The notes under the pieces: model-generated
What the model was told of the DNA's origin: nothing
The model's input: only the letters and a program-made list of their open reading frames with translations
Database searches by the model: none
Assembly: GCA_905221605.1 (NCBI GenBank)
Contig: CAJNDS010002313.1
Location: 788,501 to 852,500 of the forward strand
DNA from: Symbiodinium natans
Taxonomy: Eukaryota; Sar; Dinophyceae; Suessiales; Symbiodiniaceae
Direction of reading: 5' to 3'
Length of the DNA: 64,000 bases
Shown here: piece by piece, positions 41,998 through 54,204 of the stretch
How the letters are laid out: every line of letters starts with the position of its first letter
Position numbering within the stretch: position 1 is the stretch's first letter
Position numbers and translations under genes: made by a program

Positions 41998-44167
41998 GAC
42001 CCCCCCCGGGGGGGGGAGCATCATGAGCGTGAGCTGGGTCTTCCGGCCGCGGGCCTGCGAAGCCACATGAGAAGTGACCAGCTCGATGATGCCCCCCACC
42101 CGTGCATCAGCAGCATCAGCAGACCCTCCCCGGACATGGGTTTCGATGATGCTCACTTTGGGGGCGGGTCAAGGGCAACACGGGTGGGGCTTCATAGCAT
42201 CAGCCGACAAGCAGTTACCAGTACAGTAGCTAGGCAATACAACAGGGGTTCTGCCACTGGAAGAGGCATTGTGCTTATGACCCTTGCAAGGTATCTCTGG
42301 CTGTACAATTCGCCTCTTGAAGCTCGTCGGCAAAGACAAAGATGCTTTCTCCACCTCGTGCCCCTATCGTGTAGGTGACCTGGGACCTTTGCAAACTGAC
42401 CACTAAAGCCCATCCCGATGCAACCTGGCCATTCTTCAGCGTCTGACCGTGCGGATCCATCCGAGTTACAGCTTGCGTAGAGATTCGCAAACCTCTTGGA
42501 GCGAACAGGCTCTGCCTTTGTTCACATCTGTGCCTCGGACCCTCTCGGTCAGGAAATCAACTGCAAATCCTCCGGTCCTGGAACGAGGAAGGAGGCGCAC
42601 CGCAATCACGTCACCAAACTACAGGTCCTTGGCGCAACCTTGGTAGTCCACACAAGCACGAAGATGCAGAGCCGAGACATGCACCAAACCGGCAGAAGGA
42701 TGAGAACTGTTGTGCATCCTATGGGGGGTTCTTCCGATTGGAAGCATTTGCTGTAGTAGCTGTAGTATGCCGCCCTAAACCCCAAATCCCCAAGTCCTGC
42801 AACATGAAGTGGCTGGCAGGGGCACCCCAGCGGCTGCTTTTGGTTCGTGAAGGCACTGCCAAACGAGGACACCATTTTAGATAAGAGTTCTGTGTCTTTA
42901 CAGGTACACTCTGTGCCCCACGCATGAAAGCGGATGATCTAAAGGGGTTGAGGCCCATCGGATTGCTGGCTACTCACGAGGTTGCAGTTTTGGAGTCTTA
43001 CGTTTGCTGTAGTCTTGTGCGAACACCCAACATCCCGAAGTCACTTCAGCTGTTAAAGCAGCCAGCACCCATCTGCCGAATTGGCAAATATTCATCATCT
43101 ATTATATACATATATATATATACATATCCTACGATGGACTTTAGATTGAAGGACGGAAGGCTAGCAAGGCGCGCAACATCCAGATTTCTGCACCTGGATA
43201 TCTCTCTGATTCTGCAGAAATCCAAGCTATAACGTCTCAGATCTTGTTTCCAACCTCGCCTTTTTCTAGCCCAGAAACGATTTGCTGGTCGGATGTTATA
43301 TCAGCAGGAGAAAGGCAGTTGGACCAGCACTATACATGCTAGACAAAGACAAGAATCAGACATTCAGATGCTTCAAAGGCTAGGAAGCAGAAACATCCAG
43401 CGAGGTTCAAGAATGAAATCCTTATCTGCCAATTTTTTGAAGCTGCGGGTGTGCGAGTCATCCCGAAACCTAACATCAAGCTGACAGCAAGGACCTGCAG
43501 CGGCTCCCTGGCATCGTCATCGACACTAAGACTGATTCACGGTTTTGGCCTAGGCTTGGGCGCGCGAGATCTCTTGATGTTCCCGTTTCTAAGGCAGTGG
43601 GCCATCACGAGCTTCAAGCAATGCATGAAAGGTAGCTCACGCGAGGTTTGAGGTCAGGAAGCCATTCAAATGCCTTTTAGCCTGCTTCGTCACGGTGATG
43701 TTTAACGCAGGGTACATTCTCGGGTTGCAGGTTCCAGGCCGAAGTCCACCGCTGCTCTCAAGCCAAACTCCTAAAGCCCCAAGAACTCCTGGAGAACTCC
43801 TGGAGGGCTTGGTTGCTTAGAGATTTTCTAGGTTTCTATTAGTGCTCAGGGGTATCGAGGACCGATTTCACCCAGAATCGGGCTCACGATGGCTGAAGCA
43901 GCGCCTTGGCGGTTGCTTCGGGTGAGGGCGGAAGGGGCCAAGGACCGGTTGAGTTCTGGGTGCCGCAGAGGGCTCAGGGTACCTAAACCCACAGCCTACC
44001 CCCTGCAGGTGCTAATCGGCAGGACTGTGTGCAAAGGCTTCAAGAACTTCGAGGTTTTTATAAAATATTTTTCTTGGCGCCTGCCCACATGGGTTGACGG
44101 CTCGAGCACAGAGGCTTAGCACCCTAATCACCGACCCTCCCCCGGCAAAAGCTTGAGATCCTCGCGC

Positions 44168-44210
44168 CCGCCCGTGATAAACCCATGCCCGCCCGTGATA
44201 AACCCATATC
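44168..44210. repeat. Tandem duplication of a 21-bp unit
   Basis: GCCCGCCCGTGATAAACCCAT occurs twice head to tail. Confidence 0.9.
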
Positions 44211-44975
44211 GTAAAAGACTCCCAAGGCGCATATCCGCGCAGCCAGGATCGAAGACTTCTCAAACCCCTTGAAAGACGATCTGTTTCTACCCTCCCCCCA
44301 GTGCATCCCAAGGAACAGATACTAAACCCTAGTCGCACCTTTCGATCTCGCGAAGGTACGGCCGAGGCCTCACTACGGAGGAGGCTGAGCGCTGGGTGCA
44401 GACCGGCGCTTTGGTACCTTGGCCTGGGCTGTAGGGTTGGAAGGCATAGGGGGGGAAGATATGACATGTCCGGCATGCTCTTGAGAGGCCCAGGATGCAA
44501 CAAGGGCTGCTAGGGCAATTGTAAGGGTTCAAAGGAGCTTCAGGATTTAGGTTGTAGGGCTGCATGCAAAAAAGCCAGATATTGGAGGCTGGTTCCTCCA
44601 AGGAGTTTGCAGTTTGCACCCAAGCTCGAACTGGATTTTGTTCAACTACTGTAGGCCTTGGGGGATGATTAGATGTCGTCAGCGAGGGTCGTTTTCAATT
44701 CGCCAACCTGCTAAACACCATTGCGGGTACAACGGCCAAAGGCCCTTCTCACGAAACACGGAGCTGGTGGCTTTGCCTAAGTGACTCAAGCACGGCCAGT
44801 TGGCAACTAGAAAAGCCAAAGCCCCGGCTCCTGATTGAAGTTGTTGCTGTCTTCCTTGGGCTTCAAGTTCCAGGAGACGACAGAGTCAGCGTAGAGTTAG
44901 ACCAGGATGCAGAAGACGTCAACCTGCACAATCACGCCTGACCCATTGGCTTCCTTCTGACATAAGCATGCCAAG

Positions 44976-45600
44976 GTGAACCCGGACGACTATCCACCGG
45001 ATCCAAATGATCCGAATGATCAAGATGATGTCACTGCGAAGCTTGGCTGCTTCATCCGACAAGCAGGCCAAAGCCAGAGGGCATCCTCCATTCCCACGTG
45101 GCGGTAGCCAATAAACCCACTACACGCTCAAAAACGAAAGCATTACCTGGGCTTGCTTTTTGGGCTTGGAGTTGGTGGTGATGAAGACCAGGCTTGCTCG
45201 CTGCACGTTCAGATGTCCCATCTCTCTCATCCCACCTGCCTCCTTTGCCGCCAAGGAGGACGGCGGAGGAGCTACGAGCAATGTAGACGTGAGTGTTTGC
45301 GAATGCTCGGCCTCGACCTGCTCAAAATCAGCGGTCGGAAGCACGTAACACAGCTGATGTGGCAGCTTTGCAACTCCAGCCCAGCAACAGATGGATTCGC
45401 TACTCCATGCTTCAACAAGATTCTTGCAGCCCGGAACCGAAGTTGACAACTCTTGGAGCGTTCGGTGGAGTCTCAGTTGAGCTCGCATCCCAAGACTCTG
45501 CAGGAGAATACCCAGGCGATTGCGCGACGCCGCGCCGAAGAAAAGGCGCATCCGCCAGGGGCCGCTAGGCCAGCCTCTTGGCGCATTACAGCGGGCGTGG
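44976..45600 (+). CDS. Unknown acidic protein, phase-consistent small exons
   Basis: 44976-45066 (30 codons + 1; VNPDDYPPDPNDPNDQDDVT then AKLGCFIRQA; GC donor), 45173-45192 (20-nt exon, VGGDEDQ; GC donor), 45256-45288 (EDGGGATSNVD; GTGAGT donor). These three agree in phase. Downstream, 45320-45450 is open in two frames (one reads LDLLKISGRKHVTQLMWQLC). 45502 to about 45600, after TCTGCAG, reads ENTQAIARRRAEEKAHPPGA and ends at a GT donor. The N-terminal part is strongly acidic with an NDP/PDP repeat; the C-terminal part is basic. A 143-codon open frame on the minus strand overlaps, but the plus exons have better splice signals. Confidence 0.5.
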
Positions 45601-46663
45601 TAGGTTGGTTGCCGAAAGAGACTTATAGTTCATCACTTTGGGGCGCTTTGGGATGCACGAGTGGTTCGGGGTTCTCTTCGCCTAGAGGATTGCTGACGGC
45701 AGGCGCTCCGGTGTGGTGGTCGCATTTGCTTCTGTACAAACCTTTGGGGGATCGAACCATGATGTTCTCTCAGCTATTGGCTATCACAGAGAACTAGCAG
45801 TGCCATGAGTCTATGAAGGTAACGGGATTCACGGCAGTTGAGCTATCTCAAGCCGGAGGCATCATCCCCAACGGCACGCCCCTCCTGCAGCCTTTGGGTT
45901 GGAATGCGCATCGTACCGCAGTACTCGATTGCTCCTGCCATAGGTTCGATTGGGCATGAAGCATGTGACAGACAAAGTTGGAACCCTAACGCAGTCCTTG
46001 TGTTTGTACTTTAGACTGCACCCTACACGCATGAGTATCCCCCACGAGCAAAGGCGCCACGGCAAACGCAGCCGCCGATGGAGGAACCAGCACGTCGTTC
46101 TAACCCATCAGCGCTTGAGGCGACTGGGACTTGAGTGCCGATAGGGCCGACGTTGTGTCAGGCTGTGGAAGGGTGAAGGACGGCGTTCGGCATGAGCATC
46201 GACTGTTGGAGTTTGAGGCTTTAACCGGAGGAATCCAGAAAATGGGCCCAGGTGTCACATGTTCTCTCTCTGTATACTGCCAGTCCGAGGGTTGGCACTT
46301 AAACCCACAAACCCTGTGGAAGCAAAGGCGAACAGGGCACCGACATCATCCGGAATACCTCATCCGAGACGCGGCCTACCAACAAGTTGTAGTTGTGCTT
46401 TGGTGCATTGTTGATGGCCAAATATAGCCAACAATGGGCGAGATGCTGCTCATGGTTGAATCTATGGAAGATAGATATTGTCTGCTGTATTTCCAGGTGC
46501 TTTCCTTCCATAGCGCAAAGTCGACGAGCTGCTGGAGGGGCCCTGAACGGGTTTGGGGGGTTTTGCGCAGAAACGGCACTCCCTAAGGTTGCACAGGGTG
46601 GTCTATTGAACCGCGCAAAACCGAAAACGTGAAAATGCCATGGCGACACCGACAGCGCTATAG
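45601..46663. other. No confirmed gene
   Basis: Open frames near 46030-46140 read Pro/Arg-rich segments in two frames. No splice-supported exon. Confidence 0.45.
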
Positions 46664-46807
46664 CAGCGAGCGAGCACTTCCCACAAAGAACATCAACTCA
46701 ACAGCAAGAACAAGGACGAGGAAGACATCAAGTTTGACACTACGCAAACCCACGTGGCTGTTGTTGTCGTTGCTGCTTGCGCTCAGGAAGCCCAGAAGAG
46801 GCACCCA
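46664..46807 (+). CDS. Candidate exon, unknown protein
   Basis: 48-codon phase-0 exon after a CTATAG acceptor, ending at a GC donor (CACCCA/GCCGAA). It reads HKEHQLNSKNKDEEDIKFDT followed by the hydrophobic HVAVVVVAACAQEAQKR. A charged stretch followed by a valine strand looks like a folded domain. A competing 120-codon frame starting at 46629 covers the same DNA, and the minus strand is also open, so strand and frame are not certain. Confidence 0.4.
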
Positions 46808-47069
46808 GCCGAATGACAACAAGCAGGACTCCTACGAAAACGTGGAGGAGGGCGGCCGACGCCCCGAATTTTTCCGATTTGAGAACGAAGGGCTGATAAT
46901 TGCAATTGAGCCCCATGGCTACACCCATGCAAAAGGAAGTAGCCACATCTTGAGTAAGGGCCCTGGCAGCATCACAGGGAATTCTCACTAACAAAGGCTC
47001 TGGTCGACTCGGAGAAGAGGAGGAGGATGCCATGCCTCTTCTAGCAGGCTCGGATGCAACACAGCAACA

Positions 47070-47096
47070 GGGTTCAGGGTTTAGGGTTTAGGGTTT
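47070..47096. repeat. Short TTTAGGG tract
   Basis: Three to four units, 180 bp upstream of the next exon chain. Confidence 0.92.
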
Positions 47097-47274
47097 GCTT
47101 CTTCAAAAGATGCCTCATCCGCAAAGCTGGAGTTGAACCTGCAAGAGAAGGTCAAGCTCTCAAGTACCGAACGGTTCATCATCTCCATGTACCACACCAT
47201 CGTTATTAAAGCGTACTCAAGCAGAGAGAGACAGATAGAGAAAGGATAAGTAAAGAGAGAGACAGAGAGAGCCA

Positions 47275-47699
47275 CACACCCAAAGTGTCGGGGCCTTCGT
47301 CCTCAGCCGTGGAAGTGTCACCGGACTTGGACGCAGTCCGGGCGCGTGCACTCCCCCCTCAAGCCGGGAAGAAGGAGAACAAGAAGAGCGACACGGAGAG
47401 AGCGAGCCCTGCTGTGGCGTGGCCGTGCACCCGCTCAGGCTGAGCAGTGCAGAGGAAGCGAAGAAGAGAGCGAAAGGGCGAGAGAGAGGGCAAGAGTGGA
47501 GGGAGGGGAGTTGCGGACCGATCCCTTAAATGAGAAGAAGAAGGAGGAGCTGCGCGTAGTGTGCGGCATTCCAAAGCACGTACTTGCGACGCTGTTGCCC
47601 CAAAACCCTTACCTGCAGGCTTGCTGGGGCCCCCACCCCACGTCCACGCCAAGCGCGCAACTCGGTCGCAAGTATGTGGCACGTCGGGATGAAAAGCTT
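47275..47699 (+). CDS. Unknown charged, probably coiled-coil protein, three exons
   Basis: About 47275-47398 (SGPSSSAVEVSPDLDAVRAR then ALPPQAGKKENKKSDTE; GA donor), 47453-47618 (EEESERARERARVEGGELRT ... KKEELRVVCGIPKHVLATLL; GC donor CAG/GCTTGC), 47673-47699 (YVARRDEKL; GTAAGC donor). All junctions agree in phase. The middle exon is a strongly charged helix, likely coiled coil, followed by a more hydrophobic LATLLPQNPYLQ. The 5' limit is uncertain because the region before it is GA-rich. Family not recognised. Confidence 0.55.
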
Positions 47700-49143
47700 G
47701 TAAGCAGCTTGTAGTGTGAAGTACGAGTTATGTCAGTGCCCAGTTCCTAGGGCTGCACCGAAGTTTACGCCTGCTAGCCACATCACTGCACAACGCTTCA
47801 TCACAAAGGTAGCAAAAGTCCGCCGAGCAACCAAAAGAGATGCGAGTCCGGATTGCAAGCAGCTTCCACGGAGAGAGTGTAGAGATCGTGGTTTGCAGCC
47901 AAAATGTTTCCTGCCATCACAAGATCTGTTCTGAGCATCTTGCTGAAGATTGTGTACAGTGGCAGCTCTGCTGTCGTTAACGATCTCTTGGAGCACGAGG
48001 CTACAAGTATACTACAGCTTCGAAGAAGGGTCTGAATCAGGCTTGGAGGCCCTTGACAACTGCCCCAGCTCGTGAGAGCAACGGCTCCCGTTTCGTAGGT
48101 GCTATGCAAAGGAGCAAAGGGCATATTCAACCATCAAGAGCCCTAATTAAGTGGTGCATGACTGAAGCAAAAACCAGCCAGGATATTCGAGTTCCTGTCC
48201 ATGTGAGGCAGGACCGCACCTCTCTGTTTCAGTGGAGGTGTTCGAATAGAACAGAATAGGCTGTTTGACCAGCGTGGCGCAAAGAAGCCACAAACTGCGC
48301 GGATGCGTGCATAAGCATTGACAAAGCGAGACTGAAGCTCTGTACCCACTCCTATGGCTTCAACCCTTACTTCACAACGTTCTTAAGCCGTGCCAGCTTG
48401 CTTTCTAAAGAAGAACACGCCATGAAGATCACCTGCGATAAAACACACAAATCCTTTCCGCACCTGTTGGCGAACGTTGTGTTTGCAATTGGGGCTGCGC
48501 TGGGCTGAAGGTTGAATAGAAGCAGGGTTTGCTGTAAACATATTGCTGTTGGGGAAGAGGGTCCATTAAAGCGGCAAAGTGTCATTTTGGAACGCGGAAA
48601 GGTGTCACTATGGAACTCTGACAAGTGTCATTCTGGAATGCGGCTGACGTTAAAACCTGCAGGAAACGGTGTGCATGAGTCATGAGACCGAGTGGGCTCG
48701 ACGGGCATTGCTTTCTGTACAGCTTTCCTATCCTCGACCTGAGTCAGCTTTGAACAAAACCAGATGCATTTTTGCTTTTGAAGGCGGTGCTGGTCAACGA
48801 TTTGAACAAGTTTGCTTACGTGAAGGATTGACTTATTCACGCAAGGTTCCGGGGATTTGGTGTGCTTTGTTTGCTGTGGTCCGATCCAGGGTGACAGCAG
48901 CCCCACGCCGGAAATGGTCCGGCCTAGTGGGGTGACAGTCGATCCCTTCCATTTGGGGGGTAAAGCTTACATGGCAACTGTCCGCTAAATGCTCCATTAA
49001 ATGGTGTGCTCCCTGCGGCAAGTACCTCTACTGTCTTGGGCAACAACAAGCTGTCATAAGCTGCTCCAAGTGATGCTCCGCTGATTTTGTGTCTCAAGAC
49101 CTCACTTTCGTTTCTTTCCGATACTGCCGGTGGGTTCGCTGCC
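47700..49143. other. AT-richer stretch, no confirmed gene
   Basis: An 88-codon open frame at 48669-48935 (SHETEWARRALLSVQLSYPR ...) has A/T-rich third positions unlike neighbouring exons. It could be foreign or chance. The 23-bp tandem repeat at 48576 lies just upstream. Confidence 0.4.
48576..48645. repeat. Three-copy 23-bp tandem repeat
   Basis: Three units of the form AAGTGTCATTYTGGAAYGCGG, with the middle one diverged (GGTGTCACTATGGAACTCTG). Confidence 0.85.
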
Positions 49144-49233
49144 ATGCCGCGCCCATTGCTCTCGTGTGTACTTTCTATATCCGTTGCAGCTTTGGCCCAT
49201 GCAACGCTGGAGGACCGGGCCATTGCGCAGCTT
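49144..49233 (+). CDS. First-exon candidate with signal peptide
   Basis: ATG at 49144 starts MPRPLLSCVLSISVAALAHA, a classic signal peptide with an Ala-x-Ala type cleavage site, followed by TLEDRAIAQLFT. The coding sense ends where a CCCTAAA tract begins (49236), presumably intronic. No following exon was found, so the product cannot be named; it would enter the secretory or plastid route. Confidence 0.4.
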
Positions 49234-49235
49234 TT

Positions 49236-49300
49236 CACCCCAAACCCCAACCCTAAACCCCAAACCTAAACCCTAAGCCCTATAAACCCTAAGCCCTATC
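49236..49300. repeat. CCCTAAA/CCCTAAG tract
   Basis: Degenerate reverse-orientation telomere-like tract. Short forward tracts follow at 49497-49515 and 50293-50333. 49300-49990 otherwise shows no exon. Confidence 0.92.
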
Positions 49301-49994
49301 AACCCATCTTCTAGAATGGTTCAGAGGAGTCCTGCCCCCCCGGCTTGGGGTCCCGATCGGGCATCCTGCTCCAGCACAAGGTGCCTTTTCTGAGCGGCGC
49401 ACGACTCCCCTCAAATCCCGACAACCCCAAACCCTAATCCCGACTACCGATCTCAGGTCGCCGAGATTCAGTCAGAAGAGCTGACTGAGGCCGAGGGATT
49501 TAGGGTTTAGGGTTCAATCTTGGCAAATCGTTTCAAGTTTTCACTGCTCTGCTTAAGAGGGCGCTGGATTTCGGAAGCGAGTGTTAGGGCAAAACTAGAA
49601 CGTCGCAGAACTCGACGTCTTCTTCGCGGATGCCAGCATTTCTGGCGCCTCGGGATTTCCCACACCTTCTTTCTTCGCAGGAGCCAGCACCGTTGAAGAC
49701 GTGGGCGGAACTGCGTGAAGACGAAGGGCAGGGCACCACGTCAGAACATGTCAGAACCCATTGAGACGCCCTGATGTCTTGTTGGCTTGGTCAGCTGAGG
49801 GGCTCGTGTGTCACAATGGCAGCCAAACATGGTCAGAAAGTCGAGACTTTCTGTGCGTAGACTTGCAAGACCTCGAGTTCTTGCGTTCTTTGCCTTTGAG
49901 GCTTAGACGCAAAAGACAGTGAAGCCCTGTGCCTCGGCGAAGGGATATCGCTGGCTAGTTTCCCCTCGATTGTTGCCGGCTTGCGTTTATTGGG

Positions 49995-50104
49995 AGGGGT
50001 TCCGACATTCGGGGTGCCTTCTTAGGGTCCCTTGTATAAGAGAATCCTACTACAGTTACTATCCCAGGTGATTATATCAGGGGTCCCGTCTCTTCGTAAA
50101 CCCA
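49995..50104 (+). mobile_element. MITE-like element family A, copy 6
   Basis: About 110 bp, with left end GGGGTTCCGACATTCGGGG, right end CGTCTCTTCGTAAACCCAC, and core CTTAGGGTCC and GAATCCTACTA. The part after the core carries about 10 extra bases compared with other copies. Confidence 0.7.
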
Positions 50105-50572
50105 CCATAATTTGCTGTTGAGAGATGCGAGGGAGGGTTTTGTCAATTTCAACTCATGGAGCAGTGCGGACACAGTGGAACGTTTCGGTGCATTAGTTAG
50201 CTAAATCTACCCTTAAACCCCTCAACCCTGGTCACATGCCGACGACGCCCAAAGCTTCAAAGGACCCACTCCGACCCCCCTTCTGGGCTTCGGGGTTTAG
50301 GGTTTAGGGTTTCCGGTTTAGGGTTTAGGGTCGGTTTAGAGTTGACCATAGTCATAGGGGTGGACCAATATCTGCATTAGATTCTCAGGACCCTGCACGA
50401 CATGCTCAAGCCGGCGGGCGGCAAGCCTCAGGAGGCCCACATGGTTCCGCCAACGACGGTGCCCTATCAGAGAGCTGGGAAAAGGTTGTGTAATTTCGTA
50501 CCTTCAGCCCCTTCAGATGCCCAGACCTGTAGATGCTGAAGAGCTTCGTTTAGATTGATGTGAAGCTATATG

Positions 50573-50663
50573 GGGGTTTACGAAAATAAGGGAACCCCTA
50601 ATCCCCAAATACTAGGATCCCCCTATAACCCCAATTAAGGTGCCCGTAGTATCCTAAACACCC
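50573..50663 (-). mobile_element. MITE-like element family A, copy 7
   Basis: 91 bp between two ATATG pentamers (50568-50572 and 50664-50668). Left end GGGGTTTACGAAAATAAGGG, right end GTATCCTAAACACCC, core CCCCAAATACTAGGATCCCC. The ATATG pair is either a 5-bp target duplication or part of longer inverted ends. Confidence 0.8.
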
Positions 50664-50785
50664 ATATGATGCAGAAGCTGTGAGTACACTTCTTCAGCAG
50701 AGGTACAAAACGGACACTTTGAGCTCTGCCACCCCCAGCCGGGCAACGCCTTGGGACAGGTGGGACGGATTGTTAGTCGCAACAT

Positions 50786-50850
50786 CTTGGGATGTGTCCG
50801 TCCTTAATAAGGGGCTTCTAGTACCCCCCCCCCTATGATAATCCCTGTTC
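50786..50850. mobile_element. Possible family B fragment
   Basis: Begins TTGGGATGTGTCCGTCCTTAATAAGGGG, matching the left end of family B; the right end is not recognisable, and a C run follows. Confidence 0.3.
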
Positions 50851-51520
50851 AGCTTGCAAACAGACGTGTCTCCCCGGTCATGTATGTCTAACGAGTCTAA
50901 GGCCCTGTATCTGGGCATGAAGTAGGACAGGTCTCTAAACGACGGGTCCCTGTGAGGAGACTTCTTGGGTACCTAGCCTATCACGCTCTGTATTGAAATA
51001 TACCCCCAAAGAGCGGGCCCAGATTTCCTACCCTGTAGCCCCTAGCTGGTTTGCTGGTCTTGGGCCTTCGTTGGATCAGTTTCGTTTCCGGTCTGTCCTC
51101 GTCCTCGTGCGCCTTGAGCCTCCAACCGTGCGCTGCCCAGAAGTGAAAGAACGAAATTTCTTGAAAAGCCGCCAAGTTCACGAAGTCAACAGTCAGATGC
51201 TGGGGTTTGGCCGCTGCACAGGCCCTTTCCGGACTCGAAGCGTTTGGAAACAAAAAAACGGCAAGTCCAAACAGTCATGCCGAATCCCCCAACTTCATCA
51301 GCCATTTGACCCCTGCGTTGTAAATGTCCCCCCCCCCAATCCTAAACCCCAAACCCCAAATCCGACACCCCAGACCCTACATGCTAAACGCCAAACCCTA
51401 AGAGAGCGCCGCGAATCTTGACTCCAAGTCCAGGTGTCTGAAGGCCTGAACGTCTCATCCTCCTGGAACGAAGTCGGCGGCAGCTGCAGCAACTCAGAGG
51501 TCCCTTGTGGTGATTTCTTG
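50851..51520. other. Open frame region without a confirmed gene
   Basis: A 142-codon frame on the plus strand (50993-51421) and a 90-codon minus-strand frame overlap. The plus frame ends in a CCCCAAACC-rich tract that looks non-coding. Not called. Confidence 0.4.
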
Positions 51521-51590
51521 ATGGGTTTAGGGTCTAGGGTTCAGGGGGTTTAGGGTTTAGGGTTTAGGGTTTAGGGTTTAGGGTTTAGAG
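51521..51590. repeat. TTTAGGG array
   Basis: About eight units, followed directly by the dispersed CTCCCTAAGG repeat and then by a TTTTAAGGG variant tract (51716-51840). Confidence 0.95.
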
Positions 51591-51596
51591 TTCTTG

Positions 51597-51700
51597 AGGG
51601 AGGGGGGTTCAAGGGGGTATGTAACCAAAGGTTCCCTAATACTCCCCACTACTCCCTAAGGCTCCCTGAGCCTCCCTAAGGTTCCCTAGGTACCTACAGA
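51597..51700. repeat. Dispersed CTCCCTAAGG repeat, copy 1
   Basis: About 100 bp: a G-rich start, then GGTATGTAACC, then CCCACTACTCCCTAAGGCTCC and AAGGTTCCCTAGGTACCTA. Shared in order with 55155-55255. Internally made of short CCCTAAGGYTC units. Confidence 0.85.
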
Positions 51701-51840
51701 CCCCTTCTCCTCTCAGGGTTTTAAGGGTTTTAAGGGTTTTGAGGGTTTTGAGGGTTTTCGGGTTTGTAGGGTTAGGGCTTTTAGGGGGTTTAAGGCGCTA
51801 GGGTTTTGAGGGGTTTAGAGTTTTGAGGGGTTTTAGGGCT

Positions 51841-53137
51841 TTTGAACCCAAAGAGGGTCGGGGGACTTCCGAAGTCAGGCCATCTAAGGCATGGACGCAT
51901 GATTGCAATGTTTCAAAGACGCAGAAGCCCGAGTTTCTGGGCTTCAAACTTGACGTGGGCTTAGGGAGTTTAGGGTTTAGGGCCTAGGGCGGCTGCGCCT
52001 AAACCCTAAACCCCTTCTGGGGTTTCTACTATGAGGCGGCCGCTCGTTCGGTGGACCAAACAGGCAGCACAGGCTTGTGCACTTTCGCAGCTTCGCGAGA
52101 AGCTACAGAACACTGAAGCCAATGCCTTCAGGGTTTGGGGTCTTAAGCCCTGAGCCAGCACACCAGCACTCCAGAGCACGCCCTAAACCCTAAACCCTAA
52201 ACCCTAAACCCTAAACCCTAAACCCAGATCACGTGACAGGTGGTGTTGTTCTATCCGGGGGAGACGAGTGCGGGCTTCCCGGGCTTCTCCACAAGTTGCT
52301 GCCCTGCAGACAAGGACAGGCTGCAAGCCCTGAGCGCCCCTGAATTGCAACCTTTGAGCATTTGCATCCAAGCCTGTTTTAGTCAAACAAACTGTTTCAC
52401 CCTGAACCCTGAACCCTAAACCCTAAACCTCCAGCCTCCACCTGGGGAGGAATTCTGCGCTGGCTGCTCAAAGCTGAACAGCGACAAGACGGGCTGTGAG
52501 GTTTGCAGCGGTGGCTTCACTTTGCGCGACCCAGCAGGGTTTAGGGTTTAGGGTTTAGGGTTTAGGGTTCAGATTGATTAATTCATAATTACTTTCTGTC
52601 AATTATCATAGTAGTTGCAATGCTTAGGAGCCCTCTGGCTGGCATAGGTCTGGAGTGGTGAAGCCCACGCACACAAAACATGACAAGCCCAAACCCCGAT
52701 TTTTACAACCCTAAACCTTAAACCCTAAACCCCGATTCTCCCAAATAAAAGAAGCAAGTCAAATCATCAACCGAGGCAGTGACAAGACGTGTATGGCTTG
52801 CGTGGATCTACCCGGATGGGCGAACAAGGCCAGCAGGCTCTTCCTAGCGAATCTCGCTTTAAGCCCTTTAAAGAACAAGCAACCCTAAACCCTGAGCCCT
52901 AAACCCCCAAACCCTAATTCAACCCTAAACCCTCAAAGCCCTCAACCCTAAACCCGTTTCAGCTGAAGCCCCGGCTCCCCAAGAATCCTCGAATCCTTCG
53001 GATCCTCTTGTCCCAGGCAGGGGAGAGCTGCATCACCGCAAGCTGCACAAGCGAGAAGTACCAAGGCACCGGACTCTTGGGGATTAGGGGAGGGTTTAGG
53101 GTTTCGGGTTTAGGGTTTAGTGTTTAGGGTTTAGGGT
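51841..53137. repeat. Cluster of interstitial TTTAGGG/CCCTAAA tracts
   Basis: Tracts in both orientations at 51960-52012, 52182-52226 (reverse), 52395-52432 (reverse), 52537-52569, 52706-52733 (reverse), 52882-52956 (reverse) and 53088-53136. They are separated by 100-200 bp of unique sequence in which I see no exon. Confidence 0.9.
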
Positions 53138-53283
53138 TTGGGTTACGTGCCATGTGCAGCCCGGACAAATGCCTCATGCACTGGCACCCTCAGGCATCAG
53201 TGCACAAGATGCGTGCTGCAAATGCGGAGGCGGGCAGAAGGCACGACCAGGGCAAGCCCAGACTGTTGTTCTTCCATGGAAGA

Positions 53284-53843
<560 letters not shown>

Positions 53844-54019
53844 CCTCCAGGCTAGTCCAGGCTAGTCCAGGGAAAATACGAGTCCCATTTTTAGTAGGAC
53901 AACTGCTCTCCCTTTCGTTGGTAGTCAGCTCATGCCCTCTGCTAGATTTTTTGGAGAGTGCTGGAGCTCGCTGGCTTTGCACCAAAGAGCTGGCTCTAGT
54001 TCGGGCAGCCATCAAACAG

Positions 54020-54204
54020 GGACCCCGATCGTAGCAGCCGGGCCGGTTAGCTGGGTCCCCGTGGCCCCCGTGTTCAGCACCAGAACAGAGGAAGGCACCC
54101 AGTTCGCCTACTACGTCGCCCCCTTGGCGATTGGGTCCACAGAAGTCATCGGATACCCGATGCCTCGAACTGGCAGCAGCTTGCTCACAACAGGGGGTGC
54201 CTAG
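54020..54204 (+). CDS. C-terminal exon of an unknown protein
   Basis: A CAAACAG acceptor opens a 60-codon exon ending in TAG. It reads TPIVAAGPVSWVPVAPVFST, then EEGTQFAYYVAPLAIGSTEV and IGYPMPRTGSSLLTTGGA. High third-position GC and alternating hydrophobic residues indicate a beta-rich domain end. It sits 180 bp after the ACT microsatellite; upstream exons are not found, so the gene may be interrupted by the repeat. No family recognised. Confidence 0.5.

Larger units (their letters stand above)
39953..44975. other. Long stretch without a confirmed gene
   Basis: Contains the hairpin at 41924-41997, a C8/G8 palindrome at 41999-42017, an AT microsatellite at 43102-43130 and a 21-bp tandem duplication at 44168-44210. 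Candidate coding patches (about 41040-41115, LLSGGPLAEIGLGNVGLRKA; 41164-41270) lack splice support. Nothing else is visible. Confidence 0.45.

Noticed and set aside
41999-42017. C-run/G-run palindrome as a functional site
   Set aside because: Probably a by-product of homopolymer runs; no further signal around it.
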